A stretch of 64,000 nucleotides of DNA from positions 57,598,078 to 57,662,077 of the forward strand of contig NC_089591.1 in NCBI RefSeq assembly GCF_019320115.1. The letters are read 5' to 3'. Below, in pieces: positions 22,431 through 33,729 of the stretch. A program made the translations under genes and the position numbers. The notes beneath the pieces were generated by a model that searched no databases, was not told where the DNA came from, and worked only from the letters and a program-made list of their open reading frames with translations. This DNA comes from Miscanthus floridulus. Its lineage: Eukaryota; Streptophyta; Magnoliopsida; Poales; Poaceae. Each line of letters opens with the position of its first letter. The first letter of the stretch is position 1.

Positions 22431-24450
22431 ACTAGTACAGAAAAGTTTTTTAGGGACGGTTAAAATCGATCTTCAAAGGAGGTTGAAAACCGCTACAATG
22501 TCACCGGTTGCAAAAATAGTTTATTTGTAGGGGAGGATCAATGACCGACTCTAGAAAAGCATTTCCAAAAGCGGTTATGTTAAGGCAACCGATACTTGAA
22601 ACCTATCTAGGGACGGTTTTGTTGTGCGAACCGTTCTTAAAAACATGTTTGCAGAGTGGGACGGTCTTAGGAACTGGTTGTGAAAAGGAAAAAGTCTACA
22701 TAACACCCAACTATTCGGAGTTGACTACTTCATACCCTAAACTATAAAACCGGATTTTCTACCCTTGAACTTTCTAAAACCGGTCAAATAACCCCCTCAG
22801 GTGGTTTTGGACTCTGGTTTTGCTACAGTGACTGATTTTGTCTTTTTCTTTTTATTTATTTCCGCTGAATATTTGAAAAATCATAGTAAATTACTGAAAA
22901 AATCATAAAATAGAAAATCCAAATTTGTTGGACTCCACATGAGTAGATATACACAATGAACATATAATATGGTATGCTTTAGTACAAAGCTTTTGTTGTA
23001 GCTTTAGATCTATGATTTTCTGTAATTAATTAGAATAATTCATAGCTGCAGCTTTTATGGTATAATTATGATGAAATTTTTATGATTGGCTAATTATTGT
23101 ATGCTTGAATTGTAGTAAAAATTTTATACTCATTGGATCATGTATAACTTAGTTATTGATTTATTTAGATTTATGCTTGTTAAATCTATGCTTTATCTAT
23201 AATTATGTTATACATGATCCAATGAGTATAATTTTTTTTACTATAGTTCAAGAATAAAATAATTAGCCCATTATAAAAATTCACCACAATTGGACCATAG
23301 AAGCTGTAGCTATGAATTATTCTAATTAATTATAGAAAGCATAGATCTAAAGATACAACAAAATTTTGTACTAAAGCATACCATATTATATATTCACTGT
23401 GTAGATCTACTCATATGGAGTTTAACAAAATTGAATTTTCCATTTTATAATTTTTCTGTGATTTACTATGATTTTTCAAATATTCAGCAAAAATAAATAA
23501 AAAAGGAAAAGATAAAATTACCGTCACTGTAGCAACTAGGGTACAAAACCACTTGGGGGTTATTTCACCGGTTTTAGAAAGTTCATGAATAGAAAATCCG
23601 GTTTTATAGTCTTTGGGTCCACCATGAATAGCGGGGGTACGTAGACTTTTTCTCTGCGAAAACTATTTTAGAGAATAAAAATAGCTCGCCAGCGGCCATG
23701 CTACCGCGGCCGACCAGCACGCCGGCGCCGAGCCACCACGCTTGGCCAGCTCGCCGGCCCTGTCGCGCAGTGCCGCAAATCGGTTCTGTACAGTCGTGCA
23801 GGCCATGCTAGGCAGCCAGCCGCGCGCCGCTAGATGTGCCTGGCTACGAGCTGGTGCTGCTCGTTGTGCATATGGCCACGCCATCGTCGTTGTTGCCGTT
23901 GCCGCATCCGCACCATCGTCTATGTCGTCGCGGCTGCGTTGTCGTTGCAGCCACCCCACACCGGCCGTCGTCGCGGGCGTGCCGTCGCTGCCACACCTTC
24001 GTTGCGGCCGCACCGTCGCAGTCACACCGGCCGTCGTCGCGACCGTTCCGTTGCTGCCTTACCTTGCCTGCAAGCCGGAGCCATGCGTTGTGGCATTATT
24101 TGGCCGCTGCGACGAGCAGTGGCCGCTGCCTTGATAAGAAGCACGAACAAGTGAGAGAGAAGAGGAAGTGAGAGAAGCACGAACGAGAGAGAAACGCGGG
24201 AGAAATTAGAGCCAGAGAGATGACAGTACAAAATTAAGATAAGGATGCTCTGGCCGGAAGAGATAACGTGGGTCACATGCACATGCAAGTGGACGTGGAA
24301 CTGCGAAACGCATTCAAACAAAGCAGGCGGGCAGAAAATTTTCAACCCACGAAGTCTTTTTCACGCATCATTATAAACCGATGTAACAAACCGCCTTTAA
24401 AAATCATATTTAAAAAGCGGTTACCCTAATGCAACCATCCCTAAAAATTG
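22430..24450. mobile_element. CACTA element, right end missing
   Basis: Left end CACTAGTACAGAAAAG, followed by subterminal AGGGACGGTT repeats in direct and inverted form. The right side again shows AACCGCCTTTAAAAA and ccatccctaaaaa, but the terminal ...TAGTG is absent, so the right end is truncated near 24450. The interior has a nested foldback MITE (22690-23651) and a GC-rich segment (23680-24150) with no recognisable domain. Confidence 0.6.
22690..23651. mobile_element. Foldback MITE nested in the truncated CACTA element
   Basis: The two halves are inverted copies. AAAAAGTCTACATAACACCC at the left matches the complement of the right end (aaaaagtctacgtacccccg). Further in, tataaaaccggattttcta and aactttctaaaaccggt also match inverted. 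Arms extend most of the length, with the axis near 23170. Non-coding. A relative is at 925-1046. Confidence 0.75.
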
Positions 24451-24820
24451 GGACCTCTACCTCTGCTTACCAGGTACGCCCCACACTCACCTACCTATTT
24501 GCCTCAAAACGTGAAGAGCATTCATTCTTGGTCGGAGGTCCTCACACAATAGAGAAAAGCATTGTTAGTGTGTCGATCGGTTCTCTTCAGTTTGCACGTA
24601 AAGATGCTCATACAGAGCGCTGGAACCAGGGACCAAGGGCATTGCCGACGCCAGCTCCTTGATGAGGCGTACGTCGTGCTCCCACTCGATCGAGCTCACA
24701 GACACGCGCCAAAGCCAGCGCCCATGTTAGCATCCCCATGACTATGCGGGCGCGAGATCTGAGCACTTCTAGTTCTAGGTCCATCCATTTGGTGGGGGCA
24801 GACACTATGCCAGATTCTCA
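24451..24820. other. Short gene remnants between two CACTA elements
   Basis: At 24447-24475 the plus strand reads GTSTSAYQ followed by GTACG. This resembles the end of GH1 exon 1 and its splice donor (FGAGTSAYQ, GTACGG at 12837); the 14-nt string gcttaccaggtacg is identical. At about 24615-24715 the minus strand reads SSIEWEHDVRLIKELASAMP, a coding-like phrase I cannot assign. Both are too short for firm calls. Confidence 0.25.
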
Positions 24821-25383
24821 CACTAGAAATGGGGGCATTTTTACTGTAGGGGCGACTGGGGTTGGGGACGTCCCTATAGTGGGCGTCCTCGGGGCGACTG
24901 CGGTTGGGGACGTCCCTACAGTGGGCGTTCTCGGACCCCAGTAGTCCAGCCACCCCTACAGATGGCACTGTAGGGGCGGCTGGTAACCTGAGTCGCCCCT
25001 ACAGTTGTGGCTGATCTGTAGGGGTGGCTCAATCACCAGCCGCCCCTGTAGTGCCCATTTGTAGGGGCGGATGCCACCAGCCGCCCCTGCTGATGGCGTA
25101 CGAATAAATAGCAGCCACCCATTCTTCCATCTCGGGACACACTCTTCTAAAAAAAGGTTAGGAGGCCTTGGGCTCCTTCTAAAAATTGCTCTACTAAGGG
25201 GGAGGTTTTGATCTCAAATCCTTTGGTGGAGAGGCTCTAAAAGGTAAGGAAATGCTTCTCCGACTCTTTATTTGAAGTTTAATTCGTTGGTTAGTGAGTA
25301 ATTTGACTTTTTGTTTTCTCTCTCTTCCATAGAGCTTGAGCTAGTTATGAGTGAAATCGGACCCTAATTTTTACTATACTAGG

Positions 25384-26694
25384 TGTCGGGAAATATAAAA
25401 CGGGGTACCCGAGCGTACACCAAAAGAGTCACTTAAACCCTATCAACAACGAAGCCAGAAGGTAAGCCCTGGATTAACCACCGGCCCCGTCCGAGCTCAC
25501 TGGCTCTCCGCCTCGCCTTAGGCCTCGCACGGGAGGTCTCGATGCCCTGACGAATCTCCGCCTCGCACGAGACCCCTCGCGGGAGGCCTCGACAAGGAGC
25601 CCAATCTCCGTCTTGCCCGAGGCCCCATGCGTACAGCCTCGAATGAGACAGCGATTCTCCGTATCGCTCGAAGCTGGCTTCGCGATAACCCGTCACTCCC
25701 GCCTCGACCAGTCTTCCCGACAGCGCGTCACGTCCCATTAATGCGTCAACCACTCCCGCAATCTCAGCCGGACGATGGCTCGACACCACGGAGTGGCCGA
25801 CGAGATAAGGAGTCACATCAACGCCATACCGGCTAGGACAGGGCGCGGCGGGGATTACCGGCCACTGTGTTCTGATGCTGTGCCCACGATCAGCGCCTGC
25901 ACTACACTGTGCCCCACAATCCCCGCCCCGAAGACAACGCGGCATGGGAAGTCTCATCCGGGTCATCGACGCCTCAGGATCAGCGCACAAGATCAACCAC
26001 TTCCTCCAAGCCTCGGCACTTTACGTCAGGGCCTCGGCTACCTCAGGATACACGTCTGCCGAGACCCCCTACGTCGGTTCGGCCCAGGCACCAACCGAGC
26101 CTCGGCTTCGCACATAGTCATCTATAGTGACCCACACGCCGGCCGCCACGCCCGCTTCGAGGTAGCCCTGGAGCTCCCATGACGCACAGGATCGGATGAG
26201 ACCAGCACGTCGCCCCAGTGCTTCAAGGACAGACCACTCCGACGACCACGCCGCCACAGGAACAGGCTACAGGGCTCGGACACACCGCCTCCATTCGCAC
26301 GACGCCATATAGTTAGCACACGTACTACCCTTGTCCCCCCTTCAACTATAAAAGGAAAGGACCTGGGCCATTTCTAGGGGAGGGAGGAACACGCGCACAC
26401 AAGCAACCTTCTATAACACGCATGCTTCCCCGCTGCCTGAGAGCAACGTCTCAAGCAGCCCGCACCGCACCACGCCGAGACCTAGGACTAGCTCCCTCTC
26501 TCACCCTGCTTGTAACCCCCTACTACAAGCACTTCGGTGCAAGGAATACAAGATCGACCTCCAAGACTGGACGTAGGGCACCGATTGCCTGAACCAGTAT
26601 AAGCTTTGTGTATGTTTGCATCACCATCCAGGATCAGGAACAAGCAGTACAAGTTTACTAGTTGGTTGAGGACACCCGGTCTGAAACACCGACA
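25384..26694 (+). repeat. 5' LTR of Gypsy element 1
   Basis: 1311 bp, starting TGTCGGGAAATATAAAACGG and ending ACACCGACA. Its first about 1048 bp align with 39795-40843. A TATA box (ctataaaaggaaagg) lies at 26346. Immediately after the LTR comes the primer-binding site. Confidence 0.9.
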
Positions 26695-26695
26695 G

Positions 26696-26714
26696 TTGGC
26701 GCGCCAGGTAGGGG
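26696..26714 (+). promoter_or_regulatory. Primer-binding site of Gypsy element 1
   Basis: The sequence TTGGCGCGCCAGGTAGGGG starts one base after the LTR end. It is the tRNA primer-binding site type widespread in grass Gypsy elements (from memory). The matching tRNA was not checked. Confidence 0.7.
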
Positions 26715-26752
26715 TATCTGCGTGTTAGTTTCGTCATCCCAACAAGTTCCAG

Positions 26753-29140
26753 ATGGCAGACCCCGTACGACCGCTACGTCTCGGCACGGTGATCTGGTTT
26801 GGGAGCCTAGAGTTCATGTCTCTAGGGCATGAGTACGACATGGTACTCCTCACGCCCTGAGCCCCATTGACCGACGATGACATCACGCACCGACAGCCCA
26901 GGCGTAGGCGGCGCTCGGGCGGCCGCTCTCGCCGCGCTCGCCAGGCACGACGCGAGCAGGATCACCCCGACGCTACATGAACCCAGGGCGACTCGCCGCT
27001 CTCCGCCGGTATCCTACGACCAGCTGTTGGCGCAAGGTCCCTGGTTGGGGACCTATCTAGCCTGAGCCTGGACAAGGGAAAAACGCCGGTGGCACGCGGC
27101 GACGCCCCATCACCAAGCTCTGCTCCACCACTCCCTGAGGAGCCAACTCCAACAAAGCAAAGCCCGACGATGGCACCATCCCCATACCCCTTCGGGTTGA
27201 GAAATGCCGTCGCCTCTTATGCTTACGCCTACGCTTCCGCTCATGCGGATCCCTCAGGACGCCGCCAGCGCTTCGCTCTTGACTTTGACACCACCGCATT
27301 GACCCACACCCACGCCGACTCCTCGGAGGAGGATGAGGCATGGGCCAGAGCAGATTTCTCCAACCTCCACGACCGTGAAACCATGCACCGCTTCTTGGCC
27401 GTGAGTGACTATTGCTTTGGCTACTTTGATTCTAACGATGATGGTACTTACGATCCCTCTCGTGAGTGCTTCCACGTCGGACTTAGGATGCCAGGCACGG
27501 GCGAGGAGGATGAGGGGGTAGGCAACCGTACCCTGCTTCATCATGGAACGGGCGATGCCACGCCCTCACGCATTGTCCCACCGGTAGCACGGAACGAGAA
27601 CCTTGTCCTCGGACAATTTCGACGCCCAGACCTGTAGCAGCTCCGTGAGCTTCAGGCCAAGGTCGAGCAAGACCGACTCCTTCTGCAACAGCTCTGAAAC
27701 ACTCTCGAGCAGGAGCAGCAGGGCCACGGTGATGGCAGAGGAGCCCGGCGGCTGGCTCGCGACGTGCACCACCGCATCAACGACGACGAAGGGGACGATC
27801 GTCCCCCGATCTTCAATCACGCTAGCTAGAATGTCATGGCTGCGGTGATGCTAGTGCGCACGATGCCCGAGCCCTCTACCACGGAAGGGCGACGGGTTCG
27901 CAGCGAGCTCCGGGATCTCCTCGAGACCGCCGCGGTGCAACAGGCCGAGAGTTCCGCCTCCCGGTGGCGCGGAGCCGCCTTGGACCTCCCCTCGGCACCA
28001 CATCGGCAGGATAAGGAGGCCTCAGTTCATCCCAAGCCCGCTCGGGTGCCAACAGCCCATGGGGTCCCCTTACGGCTCGACCGCCTCGGCAACCAACGCG
28101 AGGTGTAGGCAGACCATGAGGTGGTCAGCAGGCGACAACGCCACGACAACAAAGGGCCCGCCCGGGGCTACCATCCACACTGGGGTGGCCGTTATGACAG
28201 TGAGGAGGACCGCAGTCCTTCTCCTGAACCGCCTAGTCCTCGGGTCTTCAGTAGAGCCATCCGCGCTGCACATTTCCCGGCCTGGTTTCGACAACCAGCC
28301 AACCTCACGAAGTATAGCGGTGAGACCAATCCCGAACTCTGGCTTGCCGATTACCATCTGGCTAGTCAGCTAGGTGGCATGAACAATGACCTGCTCATCA
28401 TCCGCAACCTCCCCTTGCTCTTGTCAGACTCGGTGCGAGCCTGGCTCGAGCACCTTCCTCCCTCTTAGATCCACGACTGGCGCGACTTGGTTAGGATCTT
28501 CGTCAGGAATTTCTAGGGCACATACATGCGCCCTAGAAACTCCTATGACCATAAGAGCTGTCGCCAAAAACTAGACGAGTCTCTCCGAGACTTCATTCGG
28601 TGCTTCTCTAAATAGTGCACCGAGTTGCCCAACATCGATGACTCAGAGATCGCCCAGGCTTTCCTCTCTGGCACCACCTGCTGAGACTTGGTCCGAGAGT
28701 TAGGCCGAAACATGCTGCGCTCGGCTACCGTGCTCCTCGACATCGCCACCAACTTTGCCTCGGGCGAAGAGGCTGTTGGGGCCATCTTCCCCGAGAACGA
28801 CGGCAAGGGGAAGCGGAGGGATGAGGCCCCTGAGGCCTCGGTTCCCCACCTCCCCAAAAGAAAGAAAAAGGGTCACCAGGGGAAGCAGGCCATCCTCGAG
28901 GCCAATCTAGTCGTGGCCACAGAACGCAAAAATTCTCGAGCCCCTAGGGGCCCCAGGCCCTTCGACGACATGCTTAAGAAACCCTACCCTTACCACCAGG
29001 GCCTGGTAAAGCACGCCCTCGAGGATTGCTCCATGCTGCGGTGTTACTATGCTAGGCTCGGACTCCCCAATGACAATGCCAAGTAGAAAGGCGCCGACGA
29101 CCGGGACGATGACAAGGACGACGGGTTCCCCAAGGTGCAC
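26753..29140 (+). pseudogene. Gypsy 1 leader protein and gag, with many stops
   Basis: The reading frame starts at an ATG near 26753 (MADPVRPLRLGTV) and continues in pieces. The gag core is at 28230-29086, with FPAWFRQPANLTKYSGETNP, LWLADYHLASQLGG and SVRAWLEHLPPS. At least five in-frame stops interrupt it; most are TAG or TGA where related elements carry CAG or CGA (FQGTY to F-stop-GTY, SKQCTE to SK-stop-CTE). Gag would form the virus-like particle in the cytoplasm. It is not functional here. Confidence 0.75.
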
Positions 29141-29149
29141 AACGCCTTT

Positions 29150-29935
29150 ATGATCTTTGGTGGACCCTCAGCGTGCCTTATGGCACGCCAGCGAAAGAGG
29201 GAACGCCGAGAGGTCTTCTTGGTCAAGGTGGCCACTCCCCGATACCTCAACTGGTCTCGGGAGGCGATCACCTTTGATCGAGAGGACCACCCCAACCATG
29301 TCCCGAATCCCGGGCAGTACCCGCTCGTCGTCGACCCGATCGTGGGCAACACCTGGCTCACTAAGGTGTTGATGGACGGAGGCAGCGGCCTCAACATCCT
29401 CTATGCCAGCACCCTAGAGCTCTTGGAGATCGACCGGTTGGGGCTCTGAGGCGACACCACACCTTTCCACGACATCATGCCAGGGAAACGCACGTGACCC
29501 CGTGGGCACATCGACCTTCCCGTTTGCTTCAGCACCTCCTCCAACTACCGCAAGGAGGTCCTTACCTTTGAGGTGGTCAGATTTAGGGGAACCTACCATG
29601 CCATCCTAGGGTGGCCGTGCTATGCCAAGTTCATGGCAGTCCCCAACTACACCTACCTCAAGCTCAAGATGTCGGGTCCCAACAGCGTCATCACGATTGA
29701 GTCCACGTACGAACATGCATACGACTGCGATGTCGAGTGCATCGAGTACGCTGAGGCTCTCGTGGAGGCCGAGACCCTCATCGCCAACCTCGACCGACTC
29801 GGTGGCGAGGCACCTGACTCCAAGCGTCGTGTAGAGACGTTTGAGCCTACGGAGGCCATCAAGCTTGTCTCGATCGACCCCGCCTGCCCCGATGACCGAG
29901 CGCTGAGGATCAGCGCCACCCTCGACATCAAATAG
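29150..29935 (+). pseudogene. Gypsy 1 aspartic protease region
   Basis: The frame contains VLMDGGSGLNILYASTLELL (near 29365-29425), the active-site region of the retropepsin-like protease in plant Gypsy elements, where DGGS replaces the usual DTG/DSG (family knowledge). The flanking frame continues with FRGTYHAILGWPCYAKFMA. Stops at about 29447 and 29495 break it. In an intact element this protease would cut the polyprotein. Confidence 0.7.
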
Positions 29936-31330
29936 GAGGCCATGCTCATCGACTTCCTCCGTGCGAATGCCGACATGTTCGCATGGAGTCCCTCAGACAT
30001 GCCGGGATACCGAGGGAGGTCGCCGAGCATGCCTTGGACATCTAGGTCGGCTCCAGACCGGTGAAGCAATGCCTACGCCGATTCAACGAGGAAAAGCGTA
30101 GGGCCATCGGTGAGGAGGTGCAGAAACTCTTGATGGCCGGGTTCATCAAGGAAGTGTCCCACCCAGAGTGGTTGGCTAACCCTGTGTTGGTCAAGAAGAA
30201 AAATAGGAAATGGAGAATGTGTATAGACTACACTGGTTTGAATAAAGCTTGTCCAAAAGTCCCCTTCCCATTACCTTGAATCGATCAGATCATTGACTCC
30301 ACTTGCGGGATATGAGACCCTGTCTTTCCTTGATGCATATTCTGGCTACCATTAAATCTAGATGAAAGAGTCCAACCAGCTCGCGACTTCTTCCATCACC
30401 CCATTTGGCATGTACTGCTACGTGACTATGCCTTTTGGCCTCAGAAACGTAGGGGCCATGTACCAGCAGTGCATGACTCAGGTCTTTGGCGACCACATTG
30501 GGTGAACAGTCGAAGCCTATGTGGATGACATCGTGGTCAAGTCCAGAAAAGCCGAGGATCTCGTCAATGACCTGAAGATAGCCTTCAAATGCCTTAGAGG
30601 AAAGGGCATCAAGCTCAATCTCGAGAAGTGTGTGTTCGGAGTCCCCCAAGGCATGCTCTTAGGATTCATAGTCTCAGAACGTGGCATCGAGGCCAACCCA
30701 GAGAAGGTCTCGGCCGTGACCAGCATGGGACCTGTCTGAGACCTCAAGGGAGTGCAGAGGGTCATGGGATGCCTCGCAGCCCTAAGCCGCTTCATCTTGC
30801 GCCTCGACGAAAAAGGCTTGCCTCTGTACCGCCTCTTGAGAAAATCCAAACGCTTTTCTTGGACCCCCGAGGCCGAAGAAGCCCTCACCAAGCTCAAAGC
30901 ACTGCTCACCAATCCTCCTATCCTAGTACCGCTGGTCAGGGACGAGGCCCTCTTACTCTATGTCGCCGCAATGACCCAAGTGGTCAGCGCTGCCGTAGTG
31001 GTAGAGAGGCAGGAAGAGGGGCATGCCCTACCCATCCAACGACCTGTCTACTTCATCAGCGAAGTGCTTTCCGAGACCAAGACACGATACCCCCACATCT
31101 AGAAGTTGATCTACACCGTAGTCTTGGCCCGACGCAAGCTGCGCCACTACTTTGAGTCTCACCCAGTGACCGTGGTGTCATCTTTTCCCTTGGGAGAGAT
31201 AATCCATAACCGAGAGGCCTCAGGTAGGATAGCCAAGTGGGCCATCGAGCTCATGGGGGAAGCCCTGACCTTTGCGCCTCAGAAAGCAATAAAGTCTCAG
31301 GTCTTAGCCGATTTTGTAATAGAGTGGACC
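29936..31330 (+). pseudogene. Gypsy 1 reverse transcriptase and RNase H, broken
   Basis: The RT starts near 30061 (EEVQKLLMAGFIKEVSHPEW, NPVLVKKKNRKWRMCIDY). The catalytic YVDD is at 30518-30529 (AYVDDIVVKS). The retroviral-type RNase H follows (LRKSKRFSWTPEAEEAL, then PVYFISEVLSETKTRYPHI). Stops at 30277, about 30485, 30737 and 31100 fit single transitions (CGA to TGA, CAG to TAG), and the segment 30290-30420 is frame-disturbed. Not functional. Confidence 0.8.
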
Positions 31331-31820
31331 AACACCCAGCTGCCACCAGCTCAAATTCAGACAGAGTGCTGGACCCTATACTTTGACGGGTCCCTAATGA
31401 AGACCAGGGCAGGCATGGGTCTGCTCTTCATCTCGCCCCTCGGAGTACACATGCACTACATGGTTCGGCTCCATTTCACCACCTCCAACAATGCAGCCGA
31501 ATATGAGGCCCTCGTCAACGGCTTACAGATCGCCATCGAACTTGGAGTACGGCGTCTCAACATCTGGGGCGACTCGTAGCTCATCGTCGATCAAGTCATG
31601 AAGGAGTCAAACTGCCTCGACCCCAAAATGGAGGCATACTGCAAGTTGGTACGCCACCTGGAAGACAAGTTCGACGGTCTCGAGCTCAACCACATCGCGT
31701 GGAAATACAATGAGGCCGTGGACGAACTGGCAAAGATGGCCTCGGCTCGGGCTCTGGTCCCCCAAACGTCTTTGGCAGGGACCTCCACAAGCCTTCCATT
31801 GACTACGCCTCGGTAGTGGA
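31331..31820 (+). pseudogene. Gypsy 1 second (archaeal-type) RNase H
   Basis: The motif sequence reads WTLYFDGSLMKTRAGMGLLF, then NNAAEYEALVNGLQIAIELG and GDS, stop, LIVDQVMKE. The catalytic residues D, E and D are visible in the expected order. The stop replaces the Q of GDSQ (CAG to TAG). An additional RNase H between the first RNase H and integrase is diagnostic of the Tat/Ogre lineage. Confidence 0.75.
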
Positions 31821-32079
31821 AGAGGGCCCACCGGCCAAAACCACCACGGGGCTTGACACCCCCTTTGCCGCCGAGACTCCTTCGGCCGAGCCCGAGGTCA
31901 TGGAAGTCGACGTAGAGCCTTCCTAGACCAACCAGGACATGGACTAGCGAGTCCTGTTCCTTGAGCTTCCTAGTGACAGGACCGAAGCCCGACGGCTTGC
32001 GCGGCGAGCCAAGACTTATGTCTTCTACAATGGCGAATTGTACAGGCGAAGTCCCTCTAGTGTCCTCCAATGATGCATC

Positions 32080-33162
32080 ACTACTGAGGCAGGTCAAGCC
32101 CTACTTTGGGACTTGCACGCAGGGGCCTATGGGCACCATGCGGGTCCTTGGACGCTCGTCGAAAATGCCTTCCGCCAGGGGTTCTACTGGCCGACGGCAG
32201 TTGCCAATGCCACCAAGTTAGTACGCTCCTGCGAGGGATGCCAGCACTATGCGCGGCAGACATGTCTCCTAGCCCAGGCCCTCCAAACCATTCCCATTAC
32301 ATGGCCATTTGCCGTATGGGGGCTCGACATGGTCGGGCCTCTGCAAAAGGCCCCCGTGGGCTACACCCATCTACCGGTAGCAATCGATAAGTTCTCCAAA
32401 TAGATCGAGGCTCGTCCGATCAATCGAATCAAATCCGAGTAAGCAGTGCTGTTCTTTAGTGACATTATCCATAGGTTTGGGCTCCCTAACACCATCATCA
32501 CTGATAACAGGACATAGTTCACCGACAAAAAATTCTTGATGTTCTGCGACGACCACCACATCCGTGTGGCCTGGTCGGCCATAGGACACCCAAGGACCAA
32601 CGGCCAAGTAGAACGTGCCAACAGCATGATCCTACAAGGCCTCAAGCCAAGAATCTATAACCGGTTGAAGAAGTTTGGCAAGAAATGGCTCACCGAACTC
32701 CCATCGGTCATCTGGAGCCTGAGGAACACTCCAAGCCGAGCCATGGGGTTCACACCTTTCTTCCTGGTCTATGGAGTCGAGGCCATCCTCCCCACTGACT
32801 TGGAATATGGTTCCCCAAGGCTACAGGCCTACAACGAGCAAAGCAACCGCACCACCCGCGAGGACGCCCTTGACCAACTGGAGGAAGCCCGAGATGTCGC
32901 GCTACTGTACTTGGCCAAATACCAGCAAGCCCTATGGCGCTTTCAAGCCCGGCGCATCTGAAGCTGAGACTTGAAGGTAGGTGACCTGGTGTTGAGGCTG
33001 ACACAGAGCAACAAGGGCCACCACAAGCTAACCCCACCATGGGAAGGGCCGTATATCATCGCCCAAGTGCTGAAGCCCGGGACCTACAAGCTAGCCAATG
33101 AGAAGGGCGAAATCTTCACCAACGCTTGGAATATAGAACAGCTACGTCGCTTTTACCCTTAA
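32080..33162 (+). pseudogene. Gypsy 1 integrase, broken by stops
   Basis: A zinc-binding region ends in CEGCQHYARQ (near 32232). The catalytic core has WGLDMVGPL (first Asp), TDN (second Asp, near 32500) and NGQVERANSMILQGL (Glu, near 32600). The C-terminal part has PWEGPYIIAQVLKPGTYKLA and ends LRRFYP with a stop at 33162. No chromodomain is seen. Stops at 32401 (FSK, stop, IEA), 32440, 32515 and about 32961 fit single-base transitions. The integrase would insert the cDNA copy into nuclear DNA. Confidence 0.8.
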
Positions 33163-33729
33163 ATTTCCAAGCATTGTATATATTGTTTCTCAGAATACAA
33201 TTGAAAATCGTTCTTTAGTTGTTCTAATTTTTCGAGAAACCCCCCCGAGCCCATCGTGGGCCTCGGCAATACGATGACACTGTAAGGGAGACTCAGCTCT
33301 GCCTCCATAGAACCAAGCCTCCCTCGGGGGCTAGATGGGGGATTCCCCCTAAGTCACACGCACCATTTTTTAGTTGTTTTTCAAAAAAATTCCTACGCCA
33401 AACCCTCTAGCACGCTCTGACGAATCGGTTGCGAAAAACCCAAGGACCGAAAGCCTGTCTCAGGGCCAGAAGGCTGGTAGAGTTGTGAGACGGCCTAAGC
33501 CTCTAGGCTATGGTGCTCCATCACCACCTTTCGCCCAGGGGACGACTTAGGCTCCAAGGAAGTTTTTTGCGAAGAAATCTGATCAGAGACAACAAGAGGG
33601 CAGAGGCTCGGAAATACAAAACAAACGATTAAGAAACATGAGTACTTCAAAAAGAAAGGCCTCCACGGCCACAAGCGTTACGATACATAGTTAATTCCTA
33701 TTCTATTTACATGGCCTCTTAGGCCTAGG

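Noticed and set aside
23663..24171. Ala/Arg/His-rich frames up to 130 codons
   Set aside because: GC-rich CACTA interior; low-complexity translations without domain signatures.
28121..33162. A set of separate small host genes
   Set aside because: They are consecutive pieces of one gag-pol with stops, bounded by matching LTRs.
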